Assembly (NCBI RefSeq): GCF_000482745.1
Contig: NZ_KI519496.1
Span: 72,360 to 136,359 of the forward strand
Source: Oleidesulfovibrio alaskensis DSM 16109
Lineage (GTDB): Bacteria; Desulfobacterota; Desulfovibrionia; Desulfovibrionales; Desulfovibrionaceae
DNA: 64,000 bases
Direction: 5' to 3'
The notes under the pieces were generated by a model. It worked only from the letters and a program-made list of their open reading frames with translations. It was not told the origin of the DNA and did no database searches. The position numbers were made by a program, and so were the translations under genes. Shown here piece after piece: positions 16,257 to 25,075 of the stretch (the stretch's first letter is position 1; each line of letters starts with the position of its first letter).

Positions 16257-16443
16257 CTCCTGCGGAAGAACCGGCAGCGGCGCCGGACGGGGCGGCACCT
16301 TCGGAAAGAACTCCGGCCGCATGCTCCTGTTCGGCCATGGCGCGGGCAAGATGGCCGGAATCATCGGTCAGAACGCCGCGCAGAACGCTCCGCAAAAAGC
16401 CTTTTGCGGTTCCCCGGGAATGAATGCTCAACTTGGGCTGCAT
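16231..16443 (-). CDS. Small hypothetical protein downstream of flavodoxin
   Basis: Frame of 70 residues starting 25 bp after the flavodoxin stop, with a perfect AGGAGG 4 bases before the ATG. The N-terminal half (RGTAKGFLRSVLRGVLTDD) is basic and amphipathic; the C-terminal half is Ala/Gly/Ser-rich and low in information. The ribosome site argues that at least the beginning is translated. The abrupt low-complexity end and the overlapping membrane-helix frame at 16095-16256 raise the possibility of a frameshifted single gene. I do not recognise the family. Confidence 0.5.
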   Translation of the reverse strand: MQPKLSIHSRGTAKGFLRSVLRGVLTDDSGHLARAMAEQEHAAGVLSEGAAPSGAAAGSSAGDARGAAGR

Positions 16444-16468
16444 GATGCCTCCTGTGCTGTGGTATCTG

Positions 16469-16915
16469 TTACAGGGCTGCGCCGACGGCCGACGCCCAGT
16501 CTGCTATCTCGCTGCGGCACGAACCGGGATCGCCGTCAATCTTCAGTGAATCGCAGATAATGCGCGCGCCGTTTTCCTTTGCACGTTCTTCAATGGCGTC
16601 CACCGCGCCGCAGAACCACTGATAACTGGAATCGCCGCACCCGAAGCAGCCCACCTTGACGCCACTCAGGCCGGCCTTGTCCAGTTCATCATACAGGTCG
16701 ATGAAATCGTCCTGCAGTTCAATCTCCTCGTCACCCCATGTGGAGCAGCCGAAGAGCACAGCGTCGTAGCCCTCGCACAGACCTTCCGCCTCGACTGCGG
16801 TAACATCGTTTACCACGGCATCATGGCCTGCATTTTTCAGTTCGGTGCCCACAATCTCGGCTGTGGTCTGGGTGTTTCCGGTTGTGGAACCGTAAACGAT
16901 AAGCACTTTAGCCAT
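16469..16915 (-). CDS. fld: Flavodoxin
   Basis: FMN electron carrier replacing ferredoxin under iron limitation. The ATG at 16915 gives 148 residues, exactly the length of classic Desulfovibrio flavodoxins. The FMN phosphate loop is GSTTGNT at residues 9-15. The two isoalloxazine-sandwiching loops are CSTWGD (Trp ~60) and CGDSSYQWF (Tyr ~98). A GAGG lies upstream of the start; the longer in-frame reading to 17029 has no support. Transcription should begin at the Fur-controlled promoter at 17148-17177. Two small ORFs follow before a minus-strand terminator. Confidence 0.95.
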   Translation of the reverse strand: MAKVLIVYGSTTGNTQTTAEIVGTELKNAGHDAVVNDVTAVEAEGLCEGYDAVLFGCSTWGDEEIELQDDFIDLYDELDKAGLSGVKVGCFGCGDSSYQWFCGAVDAIEERAKENGARIICDSLKIDGDPGSCRSEIADWASAVGAAL

Positions 16916-17147
16916 CTCGCAAACCTCGTGTGACAGTTTGTACGCCCCCGCCAATCGGGGGCATGCTACAGTGGCTGTGCACAACGGCGGAACAGATGAA
17001 CAAAGGTGCCGGCCGCGCGCGCAGGACATGACGGGCTGATTGCTGTGCCACGGAGCCTGTCAGTTCGGGCGCCCTGCGCGCCGCCGGTCTGGTAAGGAGC
17101 ATGCGTTTCATTTCGGTATGCGTGTCGTTCCTTTCTCGGTTGCCCCT

Positions 17148-17177
17148 CTTGTATGTGAAAATGAAATTCATTGTCAA
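17148..17177 (-). promoter_or_regulatory. Flavodoxin promoter with embedded Fur box
   Basis: Reading leftward: TTGACA (17177-17172), 18-bp spacer, TACAAG (17153-17148). The plus-strand 19-mer GAAAATGAAATTCATTGTC at 17157-17175 matches the Fur consensus at 15 of 19 positions and fills the spacer, ideal for iron-dependent repression. Confidence 0.8.
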
Positions 17178-17661
17178 TTCTATTCTCAAAAAAATATTGC
17201 CGGGGCCCGTCACAATTTGCATCGCAACCGCGATATGTTATGGTTGCCGCAGTATATTACCCTTTAAAGGAGTGTTTTTTTTCTTGTGAAGACAGAAAGA
17301 TCATGGCAAGTAACGCGCGTTGCATTTTGCAGCGGCGCGTACACGCGTCAGATCATCGCAAGGGAGCGGCGGGACTATGCAAACCCTCCACCACTGCAGC
17401 AGCGCCCCTTCTTATCATGCGCTGCACCGCGTACACTACGCGGGCGATGCCCGAACGCCGGGCTGCGGTTTAACCGGCAGGGGGTAGCCCCGGCCGGACT
17501 TCCGCAGTGTTACCGGCCTCTTGTTGTCTTGGGCAGGTTCTGCCCAAACTTTCCCAAATCCAGTAAAATCGAGTACCATCGCAGGACATGCTCCTGCACT
17601 GGCCGCGCGTACCGGCCCGTCCGACGGGTTGGCATCATGTTTTTTTATCGGGGGTGCGACG
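17178..17661 (+). other. Leader/intergenic region ahead of potA
   Basis: No convincing gene. A perfect hairpin TTGGGCAG-GTT-CTGCCCAA lies at 17529-17547, 115 bp before potA, and could attenuate the pot operon. A 127-codon frame from 17286 has unusual Arg/Cys-rich composition and no homology I recognise. Confidence 0.4.
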
Positions 17662-18783
17662 ATGGCTGAACAGGATTACATATTCGAGCTGCGCGGAGTA
17701 TCAAAATACTTCGACGACACCTGTGCGCTCGAAAATATAGATCTGCAGATCAGAAACGGCGAGTTCCTTACGCTGCTGGGCCCTTCGGGCTGCGGAAAAA
17801 CAACCATTCTGCGTCTTCTTTCCGGATTCGAAACGCCCTCATCGGGCGATGTCATCCTGAGCGGCCGTGTGGTGAACGACGTTCCGCCCGAGCAGCGTCA
17901 GGTAAACACCGTGTTTCAGAATTATGCGCTTTTTCCGCATATGACGGTGCGTGATAACGTGGGCTTCGGGCTGAAAATGCAGAAACGTCCGAAGGATGAA
18001 ATAGCCAGACGTGTGCGCGAAGCACTGAAGATGGTGCATCTGGAGCAGTTCGGCGACCGCAAGCCCGCGCGGCTTTCCGGCGGGCAGCAGCAACGAGTGG
18101 CCATTGCCCGCGCAGTGGTGAACAACCCCTATGTGCTGCTGCTGGACGAGCCCTTCAGCGCCCTTGATTTTAAGCTGCGCAAAAAAATGCAGCTGGAAAT
18201 CAAGCATCTGCAGCGTCAGCTGGGCATCACCTTTGTCTTTGTGACACACGATCAGGAAGAGGCGTTTGCCATGTCCGACCGTGTGGTGGTGATGAATGAC
18301 GGCCGCATTGAACAGATAGGCTCGCCGCAGGAAATATACGAAGAACCGGCCAACCTGTATGTGGCCCGTTTTGTGGGCGACATAAACATACTGGACGGTA
18401 CCATAACCGCCCGCCGCAACGGCGTGCTGTATGACGCCACGCTGGAAGGCGTGCCTTTTCCCGTGCAGACCGGAAAGCAGTTTGAAACCGGCGACCGCGT
18501 CAAGGTTCTGCTGCGTCCCGAAGACATCCGCCTGCACATGATGCACGACCTGCCGGATGGTGAATACTTTACCGGCGCCATTGAAGAAACCGTGTACAAA
18601 GGCGCCACCGTTGATATTGTGGTGCGGCTGGACAGCCCCAGCGAAGGACAGCCCGGCAAACAGCTGCTGGTTGCAGAATTCTTCAACGAGGATGACGAAG
18701 AAATCAACTACACTCCGGGCGAACGCGTGGCCGTCACCTGGGTAAACGGCTGGGAGGTAGTGCTGGGAGATGATGGGGAGTAA
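17662..18783 (+). CDS. potA: Spermidine/putrescine ABC transporter ATPase
   Basis: ATP-binding subunit of a PotABCD-type polyamine importer, 373 residues. The ATG at 17662 (GGGGG about 8-12 bases upstream) gives a standard PotA N-terminus (FELRGVSKYFDDTCALENID). Walker A GPSGCGKTT, Q-loop FQNYALFPHMTV, signature LSGGQQQRVAIARA, Walker B VLLLDEPFSALD and switch THDQEE are all present. The C-terminal TOBE domain (~280-373) matches PotA. It overlaps potB by 14 bp and heads an operon in the canonical A-B-C-D order. Confidence 0.94.
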   Translation: MAEQDYIFELRGVSKYFDDTCALENIDLQIRNGEFLTLLGPSGCGKTTILRLLSGFETPSSGDVILSGRVVNDVPPEQRQVNTVFQNYALFPHMTVRDNVGFGLKMQKRPKDEIARRVREALKMVHLEQFGDRKPARLSGGQQQRVAIARAVVNNPYVLLLDEPFSALDFKLRKKMQLEIKHLQRQLGITFVFVTHDQEEAFAMSDRVVVMNDGRIEQIGSPQEIYEEPANLYVARFVGDINILDGTITARRNGVLYDATLEGVPFPVQTGKQFETGDRVKVLLRPEDIRLHMMHDLPDGEYFTGAIEETVYKGATVDIVVRLDSPSEGQPGKQLLVAEFFNEDDEEINYTPGERVAVTWVNGWEVVLGDDGE

Positions 18784-19648
18784 GTTTTTCCGCCGGTTCA
18801 GCATCACCGCCGTTGCGCTGTGGCTGGGGCTTTTTGCGCTGGTACCGCACCTTATGCTGGTGGGAGCGTCTTTTCTGACGCGCGACCCCGGCAGCTTTGT
18901 TGCGCCGCAACTCACTCTGGACAACTTTATCCGTCTGTTCGATCCCATGTTCGTCAGAATATTTCTGGAATCGTTCAGGCTGGCGGGCATCACCACAGCT
19001 TTCTGCCTGCTGATGGGCTATCCGTTCGCCTTTCTGCTGGCCACAGCCCGCGAACACCTGCGCCCGTGGCTGCTGCTGCTTGTCATCATTCCTTTCTGGA
19101 CAAACTCGCTCATCCGCACCTACGCCATGATCATTATCCTGAAATCCAACGGGGTGCTGAGCAAAGTGCTCATGGCGGCGGGGCTTATTGATGCCCCCAT
19201 ATCGCTCATGTACAGCGAAATAGCCGTGGTGGCCGGTTTTGCCTACACGTCGCTTCCGTTCATGATTCTGCCGCTGTTCGCTTCCATCGAAAAGCTGGAC
19301 ATGCGCCTGCTGGATGCCGCACGCGACCTTGGCGCCAGCACGCGGCAGACATTTTTTTCCGTCACGCTGCCCCTGACCATGCCGGGCATAGTGGCCGGCT
19401 GCATGCTTGTTTTTCTGCCTGCGCTGGGCTGTTTTTATGTGCCGGAAATACTGGGCGGTTCCAAAACGCTGGTCATGGGCAGCTTTATCAAAAACCAGTT
19501 TCTGGTGGCCCGCGACTGGCCGCTGGGTTCCGCTGCCAGCATAGTGATGACTCTTATTCTCGTGGTACTTATTCTGCTGTACTATATGGCAAAAAAACGC
19601 AGCGCCACGCATCACAAGGATGATGAACTGTACGGGGAGGGCATGTGA
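18770..19648 (+). CDS. potB: Spermidine/putrescine ABC transporter permease PotB
   Basis: Inner-membrane permease of 292 residues with six hydrophobic segments. The EAA coupling loop reads DAARDLGASTRQTFFSVTLPLTMPG. The start overlaps the end of potA; two consecutive ATGs (18770, 18773) are possible, with GGGAG just before them. The stop overlaps the potC ATG by one base. Substrate assignment follows the PotA and PotD neighbours. Confidence 0.92.
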   Translation: MMGSKFFRRFSITAVALWLGLFALVPHLMLVGASFLTRDPGSFVAPQLTLDNFIRLFDPMFVRIFLESFRLAGITTAFCLLMGYPFAFLLATAREHLRPWLLLLVIIPFWTNSLIRTYAMIIILKSNGVLSKVLMAAGLIDAPISLMYSEIAVVAGFAYTSLPFMILPLFASIEKLDMRLLDAARDLGASTRQTFFSVTLPLTMPGIVAGCMLVFLPALGCFYVPEILGGSKTLVMGSFIKNQFLVARDWPLGSAASIVMTLILVVLILLYYMAKKRSATHHKDDELYGEGM

Positions 19649-20418
19649 TGAAAATCCTGCGCCGGACCTACATGTGGGCGGTCTACGCCTTTTTGTACAT
19701 TCCCATTCTGGTGGTCATTGCCTATTCCGTCAACAACGCGAAATACACCACCGACTGGAAAGGCTTTACATGGAAGTGGTATCAGCAGCTGTTCAGCAAC
19801 CAGCAGCTGATGGACGCCGCCGCAAACTCGCTCATGGTGGCCACCGTTGCCGCCACCTGCGCCACCGTGCTGGGCACGCTGGCCGCCCTGTGCATACACC
19901 GCTACCGCTTTACCGGACGCAAGGTGCTGCACGGCCTCACGTATGTGCTTACGGTGTCGCCCGATATCGTCATGGGCATCTCGCTTCTCATCTTTTTCAT
20001 TTTCTTTCATATCGAGCTTGGTTTCGGCACGCTGCTGGCAGCGCACATCACGCTGTGCCTGCCTTTTGTCACGGTGACGGTACTGGGCCGCTTTTCGGAA
20101 TTCGATGAAGATGTGGTGGCTGCAGCCAAAGACCTCGGCGCATCAGAAGGACAGGCCTTCCGCCATGTCATTCTGCCGCTTATCATGCCTGCCGTCATGG
20201 CAGGCTGGCTGCTCAGTTTCACACTTTCCATGGACGACGTGCTCATCAGCTTCTTTGTAACGGGGCCGAACTTTGATATTCTGCCCCTGCGCATCTATTC
20301 CATGGTCAGGCTGGGCGTAAAGCCCGACATCAACGCGCTGAGCGCGGTTCTGTTCTGCCTGACAATCGTACTGGTACTGCTGGCCCACACCCTTAGCAAG
20401 GCAAGGAGACGCCCATGA
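19648..20418 (+). CDS. potC: Spermidine/putrescine ABC transporter permease PotC
   Basis: Second permease, 256 residues, with multiple membrane helices and the EAA loop AAKDLGASEGQAFRHVILPLIMPA. I use the ATG at 19648 (GGGGAGGG about 8 bases upstream) rather than the GTG one codon earlier. It overlaps both neighbours by a few bases, indicating tight translational coupling across potBCD. Confidence 0.93.
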   Translation: MKILRRTYMWAVYAFLYIPILVVIAYSVNNAKYTTDWKGFTWKWYQQLFSNQQLMDAAANSLMVATVAATCATVLGTLAALCIHRYRFTGRKVLHGLTYVLTVSPDIVMGISLLIFFIFFHIELGFGTLLAAHITLCLPFVTVTVLGRFSEFDEDVVAAAKDLGASEGQAFRHVILPLIMPAVMAGWLLSFTLSMDDVLISFFVTGPNFDILPLRIYSMVRLGVKPDINALSAVLFCLTIVLVLLAHTLSKARRRP

Positions 20419-21461
20419 AAAAGCTCTTCGCCGTCATCCTGACGGTCATGCTGTGTCCGTTTTTTGCCCAGAACGCTCTGGCGCAGGATGAAAAAATCCT
20501 CAATGTGTACAACTGGTCGGAATACATTCCGCAGGATGTGCTGACGCAGTTCACGGAAGAAACCGGCATCGAAATCAACTACACCACGTTTGAATCCAAT
20601 GAAGCCATGTACGCCAAGCTCAAACTGCTGGACGGCAAAGGCTACGATGTGGTGGTGCCTTCTACCTATTTTGTCACGCTGATGCGCGAACAGGGCCTGC
20701 TGGCCAGAATAGACACCGGCAAGCTGGATAACTTCAAGCATATTGACCCGTTTGTTCTGCACCAGCCCTTTGACCCGAAAAACGAATATTCCGTGCCTTA
20801 CATGTGGGGTTCCACCAGCCTGCTGGTGAATACCGATCATGTCGATCCCGCATCCGTAACCAGCTGGCACGACCTGCTGCGTCCGGAATTCAAGGGCAAG
20901 ATCATTCTGTCGGACGATCTGCGCGACACCATGGGCATGGCTCTGCTGGCCACCGGCCATTCGGTGAACAGCCGCAGCGATGCAGAGCTCAAAGAAGCGT
21001 ACGAGTTTCTGAAACAGCTCTACCCTTCCGTACGCGTGTTTGATGTGACTGCCACCAAGCAGGCGTTCGCCAGCGAGGAAGTCATCATCGGCATGTCATG
21101 GAACGGCGATGCCACCGTGCTGACGCAGGAAATGCCCAATCTGCAGTACATCTATCCCCGAGAAGGCGCCCCCCTGTGGCTGGACAGCCTGTGCATTCCC
21201 AAAAATGCCGAGCACAAAGACAACGCCCATACGTTCATCAACTTTCTGCTGCGGCCCGACATTGCCAAGCGCATAGTGGAAGAATATCTGTATTCCACCC
21301 CCAACAAAGCCGCGTGGGAACTGCTGCCCGAAGACCTGAAAAACAGCCGGGCGGTTTCCCCCACAGCGCAGGATCTCGAAAAAAGCGAATTCTGCGACTC
21401 AGTGGGCCCCGCACTGCAGATATATGAAAAATACTGGCAGATGCTGAAAACCAGAAGTTAA
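20415..21461 (+). CDS. potD: Polyamine-binding periplasmic protein
   Basis: Periplasmic receptor of the Pot importer, 348 residues. It has a Sec signal peptide (MKKLFAVILTVMLCPFFAQNALA, cleavage before QDEK). The mature start LNVYNWSEYIPQDVLTQF is the PotD/PotF hallmark, and YDVVVPSTYFVTLM and MSWNGDA are further conserved blocks around the ligand cleft. A strong AAGGAG site precedes the ATG, which overlaps the potC stop. Whether it prefers spermidine or putrescine cannot be read from the sequence. A terminator hairpin follows at 21484. Confidence 0.94.
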   Translation: MKKLFAVILTVMLCPFFAQNALAQDEKILNVYNWSEYIPQDVLTQFTEETGIEINYTTFESNEAMYAKLKLLDGKGYDVVVPSTYFVTLMREQGLLARIDTGKLDNFKHIDPFVLHQPFDPKNEYSVPYMWGSTSLLVNTDHVDPASVTSWHDLLRPEFKGKIILSDDLRDTMGMALLATGHSVNSRSDAELKEAYEFLKQLYPSVRVFDVTATKQAFASEEVIIGMSWNGDATVLTQEMPNLQYIYPREGAPLWLDSLCIPKNAEHKDNAHTFINFLLRPDIAKRIVEEYLYSTPNKAAWELLPEDLKNSRAVSPTAQDLEKSEFCDSVGPALQIYEKYWQMLKTRS

Positions 21462-21483
21462 CGCATTGCGCCACCCGCACATA

Positions 21484-21518
21484 AAGCCCGCAGGCATAAG
21501 CCTGCGGGCTTTTTTTCA
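21484..21518 (+). terminator. Terminator of the potABCD operon
   Basis: AAGCCCGCAGGC (21484-21495), loop ATAA, GCCTGCGGGCTT (21500-21511), followed by a run of T's. Confidence 0.93.
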
Positions 21519-21531
21519 TACGCGCATTGAC

Positions 21532-21558
21532 AAAAAAAACTGCGGAGGCTCTCCGCAG
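21532..21558 (-). terminator. Minus-strand terminator facing the fur gene
   Basis: CTGCGGA-GGCTC-TCCGCAG (21540-21558) with eight A's on its left, which read as a T tract for leftward transcripts. The nearest minus-strand gene is fur, ending 470 bp away. Confidence 0.85.
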
Positions 21559-22028
21559 GACGGTACTAAGCCGGAACAGGCCGCTGCCGCGCGCACGCAC
21601 AAAGCCGGAGCACGGTCCGCCGCGGGTGCAAAAGCGCCTGCCGGAACCGCACCCCGCCGGAGCAGAGACACAGCCGTTCCGGCGGCAGAAAAGGCGGGCC
21701 GGTACACGGTCCGGAAGCAGCACCCGGACGGAGCAACACAAAACCGGCATGTGCAAGGTGTCAGAAAGACCGCCGGAAGGCGGAAAAAGGACCGCGCTCG
21801 TATGCACCATACGCCGCAGCCCTGCAGCCCAGTGGTCCGGATATGCGGGAGGTATGCAGCGGAGTCACCGCCGTTCACCGCCGTTTAGGCGGCACCGGTC
21901 TGCCATTGCGGGAAACCGGCACTGCACGGCCTTATACGGCAAAAAGCCGTGACCGGTGTGCGGAAAACGACAATGGCCGCGGGGCTGCGCCGCAGCCGTT
22001 CACAGCCGGCTGCAGCGCAGCCGCGGCA
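21559..22028 (-). other. Gene-free stretch, probably the long fur 3' untranslated region
   Basis: 470 bp between the fur stop and a minus-strand terminator. Two minus-strand frames run through it, but they are Cys/Arg/Pro-rich, overlap potD or each other and have no ribosome site, so I treat the stretch as untranslated. Small GC hairpins are present, such as one around ACGGC-AAAAA-GCCGT near 21938. Confidence 0.45.
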
Positions 22029-22418
22029 TCAGTTTTTCGTCATGCATTCGTCGCAGATACCCTCAAACTCCACCCGCGCTGTGGTCACGGTAAAACCGGG
22101 CACATCAAGGCGGTTGAAAGCAGGCACGTCAAGCGGCTTCATCACATCACCCACACGGCCGCATTTTGTGCAGCGTACATGCTGATGCGGCGCCGTGTTG
22201 CCGTCAAAGCGTTTCTGGGCGCCTGCGTGCTCAAGCCGCAGAATCTCACCGGTTTCCGCCAGCAGATCCAGATTGCGGTATACCGTACCCAGGCTGATAC
22301 GCGGCAGAATGGGGCGGACCATCTCATAAATCTCATCTGCGGTGGGGTGGCTCGTCACTTTACGCAACTCGTCAAGGATCACCTTGCGTTGCCTTGTCAT
22401 TCTTGTCTGTGCAGCCAT
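22029..22418 (-). CDS. Fur/PerR-family metalloregulator
   Basis: Metal- or peroxide-sensing repressor of 129 residues. The winged-helix segment is TRQRKVILDELRKVTSHPTA and DEIYEMVRPILPRISLGTVYRNLDLL. Metal-site residues include the HQHVRCTKC block and a second CDEC pair near the C-terminus, for structural zinc. Start at 22418: GGAGG 5 bases upstream. Sequence alone does not decide Fur versus PerR; the absence of an obvious HHDH cluster resembles short PerR-like members. Context offers one plausible target, the Fur box at the flavodoxin promoter 5 kb away. Confidence 0.88.
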   Translation of the reverse strand: MAAQTRMTRQRKVILDELRKVTSHPTADEIYEMVRPILPRISLGTVYRNLDLLAETGEILRLEHAGAQKRFDGNTAPHQHVRCTKCGRVGDVMKPLDVPAFNRLDVPGFTVTTARVEFEGICDECMTKN

Positions 22419-22450
22419 GGAAGCCTCCAGCAACTAATTAATAATAACCA

Positions 22451-22479
22451 TTCCTAAAGTAGTGCCGCTGCAATGTCAA
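22451..22479 (-). promoter_or_regulatory. Candidate fur promoter with AT-rich downstream operator region
   Basis: Leftward TTGACA (22479-22474), 17-bp spacer, TAGGAA (22456-22451). Immediately downstream lies GGTTATTATTAATTAG, an AT-rich partial match to Fur/PerR boxes, suggesting autoregulation. Confidence 0.45.
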
Positions 22480-22529
22480 GGACCGGCGGTCTCGCGACCG
22501 CAGAAAATACTGTCCGCCACAAAAGCTCT

Positions 22530-24356
22530 TCAGCGTCCCTGCCCCGCCATCATGGCCGCCAGATGGCTTTCTATGCCTGACAGCGGGCAAGCGGTGTTCA
22601 CATAGGCGCGGCTGAATGCCGTATCGCGCAGCTTGCCGCCCTGCTGCGGAGAATATCGCAACAGAGCCTGTGTCAGCTCATCCGCCGTATGAAACACGTG
22701 AACTCTGCGCTCCAGCAGCCGCAGCGCTCGTTCGGTGAACGGTGCCGTAGGGTCTGTCAGCAGAAAAATATCCATGTCATACGCCAGAGCCTCATACAGC
22801 GGCGTGGAAGGAAATTCAATGACCGCCAGAGAGGGCCGGTAGCGCTCCAGAAAATCACGCCAGCCCATCTGCACCACCTGAGCATGACGCAGCCCGCGCA
22901 GTGCGGATGTCACGGCAATGCTGTCGCGTGAAGCATGGGGAAAAGGTTTGACGATACTGCGCAGGTCGGTGCGCGCTTCAAGCGCTTCAAGCACGGCACA
23001 CTGCGCACGGGCAAGCCTGTCCGCTCCGGTACGGCACGTCCAGAAAAGATCCACCGCGTTAGTGACGGGAAAGACCACATCCACAGGCTCGGCGCCCTGA
23101 CGGGGCGATGCATGATCGGCATTGCCCCCCGGCAGTACCGTGCAGCACCTTACCGCGCCGTAAGCACGACGTTCACCGGCGCTGTAGGCGTCTTCAAAAC
23201 ATTCCTGATCGGCGGCATAACTGATAAAATGGGTGCAGGCGGCAAAATCGGTCATAAAATGTTTTTCGCCCAGATGCTGCGAAAGGTAACAGCCGCCGTG
23301 CTGCAGCCCCGCCACAGGAACGCCCTGCCGCATAAGAGCTTCCGAGGCAAGCCGCGAGGGAGTGCCTACCAGCGGCACTGTCCAGCCGGCCGCGGTCACC
23401 CCGTAGCAGTCATGAATCCGCTGCATGTGCACCGCAGGCGCCATGAAATAAGCCAGCCGTGCGGTAAAATCGGCAACAAGGCGATCCTGCAGCGCCTGCC
23501 TGTCCGTACCTGTAAACACAGGCCCGCCGGCCGATCCGCCGGGCACCCCCGGGGCCGACCTGCGCACATACTCCGCGGCGTCCGCCCACAACGTGCGGCC
23601 GGTGGCAGGTATTCCCCGTACCGGACGCACTCCTTCGCGCGGCCACACAAGAACAGTATCGGCATGGCGGGCAAACATGCCGCCAAGCTGCTTTTCAGGC
23701 TGAAAGACCACAGCCAGCGAGCGACCGCGGTGCAGCCGCACCCCCCGCCGCCCTTCGGCGGCGGCCCTCAGGCGCTGCAAAGTCCTGCGCGGTGCAAGAG
23801 CCAGACGCAAAGCCCGCTTCCAGCCGTGTTCCAGCACGGAGCCATGTGACGTGACGGGATGCTCCAGCAGCCGGGCGCCGTGCATATATGCCGCACTGCG
23901 CAAAATACCCAGAAAAGAAAAAACAGGATGGGCCGCAGCTTCGCGCTGATGCCAGTAATGCACGACGGCCGTGCCGTGCGGCACAAAAGCAGCATCGGCC
24001 CAGTGCGAAAGCAGACGCGCCCCCGTCAGGTGATACTGCCCGTGATAACGGTAGAGCAGGTCGAACACGTCCATTTCGGGCAGGCCGAGCATACGGCACA
24101 ACCCGGCGGATATACCGGCATCCAGCGGCCGGAGCAGTTCATGCAGTTCACGGCAGGAGCTGTCCATGAGCGTGCGTATGGTGTTGTCCGGCGTGAAGGA
24201 TGAAACATCACGGCATGCAACACCGTGAGCCTGCAGGTGGTCCACCACAGACCAGTGAGTTGAAAACACCCGTTCATGACGGGCCTGTGCGCCGTATGCC
24301 GCCAGAAACGCTTTCGATGCAGCGCAGGAGTCTATGAGATGCAGCGTGCCGCCCAT
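22530..24356 (-). CDS. Putative surface-polysaccharide biosynthesis protein
   Basis: Last gene of the minus-strand glycan arm, 608 residues. The start at 24356 has GGAG 8 bases upstream. No signal peptide or clear membrane span. The C-terminal third looks like a GT-B/glycerophosphotransferase-type fold: DVVFPVT, SIVKPFPHASRDS and VIEFPSTPLYEALAYDMDIFLLTDP correspond to the usual phosphate/sugar-binding and acceptor-loop blocks. It is distantly similar in layout to the N-terminal half of the 1156-residue fusion at 40203. The donor and acceptor are not predictable, and I do not recognise a characterised orthologue. Confidence 0.65.
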   Translation of the reverse strand: MGGTLHLIDSCAASKAFLAAYGAQARHERVFSTHWSVVDHLQAHGVACRDVSSFTPDNTIRTLMDSSCRELHELLRPLDAGISAGLCRMLGLPEMDVFDLLYRYHGQYHLTGARLLSHWADAAFVPHGTAVVHYWHQREAAAHPVFSFLGILRSAAYMHGARLLEHPVTSHGSVLEHGWKRALRLALAPRRTLQRLRAAAEGRRGVRLHRGRSLAVVFQPEKQLGGMFARHADTVLVWPREGVRPVRGIPATGRTLWADAAEYVRRSAPGVPGGSAGGPVFTGTDRQALQDRLVADFTARLAYFMAPAVHMQRIHDCYGVTAAGWTVPLVGTPSRLASEALMRQGVPVAGLQHGGCYLSQHLGEKHFMTDFAACTHFISYAADQECFEDAYSAGERRAYGAVRCCTVLPGGNADHASPRQGAEPVDVVFPVTNAVDLFWTCRTGADRLARAQCAVLEALEARTDLRSIVKPFPHASRDSIAVTSALRGLRHAQVVQMGWRDFLERYRPSLAVIEFPSTPLYEALAYDMDIFLLTDPTAPFTERALRLLERRVHVFHTADELTQALLRYSPQQGGKLRDTAFSRAYVNTACPLSGIESHLAAMMAGQGR

Positions 24357-24376
24357 ATCTGTGGCTCCGGTATTCT

Positions 24377-25003
24377 TCAGGGCCTGTCGCAGATTTTTCT
24401 GGCAGGCACACCCACATTGACCGAATACGGCAGGGTATCTGCGGTCACCACGGCATTGGCACCGATAACGCTGCCATCGGCTATGGTCACGCCCTTTGTT
24501 ACGGACACGTTGGCCGCCAGCCAGCAGTCACTGCCGATGATCACCGGTTCGTGCGTGTAACCGGACTGCCTGACGGGCACGCTGCGGTCGTAGACATGCT
24601 CGCTGGAGTTGATGCTCACACGGGGACCGATGATCGTACCGCGGCCTATGCGGACATCGGCTCCGGCATTAAGCAGCAGATACGGCGTAAGAGCGCACTG
24701 CTCTCCTATGTCCACCACGGCGTCCCGCGCCGCCACCAACCGGCACGGCCCGTCAACCACCACACCGTCCCGCAGAATTATGGTGCCGTTTTCACGGTTG
24801 CGCAAATCCAGATCACCCCACACGGAAACATTGTCTCCGATGATTATGCGGTCGCGTCTGCCACGCAGTTTGAGCAGGATGCGCCCCTTGATGAAAAAAC
24901 CGCGGCCCACCTGCACGCCGTAACAGCGCAGCGCCCAGGCTATCAGCAGACTCCAGACTCGCCACAGACGGTCGCCGAAAAGCATTTCCAGTATCATTCT
25001 CAT
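24377..25003 (-). CDS. Left-handed beta-helix (hexapeptide) acyltransferase
   Basis: Likely O- or N-acetyltransferase acting on a glycan sugar, 208 residues. Hexapeptide-repeat sequence runs from about residue 50 (IIIGDNVSVWGDLDL, VVDIGEQCALTPYLLL, VRIGRGTIIGPRV), ending with the coenzyme-A-side signature VIGANAVVTADTLPYSVNVGVPA. The hydrophobic N-terminus (MILEMLFGDRLWRVWSLLIAWALRCYGV) may be membrane-associated. ATG 25003 is preferred over the GTG at 25012, because AGAGG is 8 bases upstream. It lies 72 bp downstream of asnB. Confidence 0.85.
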   Translation of the reverse strand: MRMILEMLFGDRLWRVWSLLIAWALRCYGVQVGRGFFIKGRILLKLRGRRDRIIIGDNVSVWGDLDLRNRENGTIILRDGVVVDGPCRLVAARDAVVDIGEQCALTPYLLLNAGADVRIGRGTIIGPRVSINSSEHVYDRSVPVRQSGYTHEPVIIGSDCWLAANVSVTKGVTIADGSVIGANAVVTADTLPYSVNVGVPARKICDRP

Positions 25004-25075
25004 AAAATACACCTCTGTCGAAAAGCGTACGCAAAACTTACGAAAAGCAACCGGACAGTTATTGAAATAAATGCC

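Noticed and set aside
17286..17669. 127-codon frame upstream of potA
   Set aside because: Cys/Arg/Pro-rich composition, no ribosome site and overlap with the potA start.
21238..21878. Minus-strand frames between potD and fur
   Set aside because: They overlap each other or potD, lack ribosome sites and have shadow-like composition.
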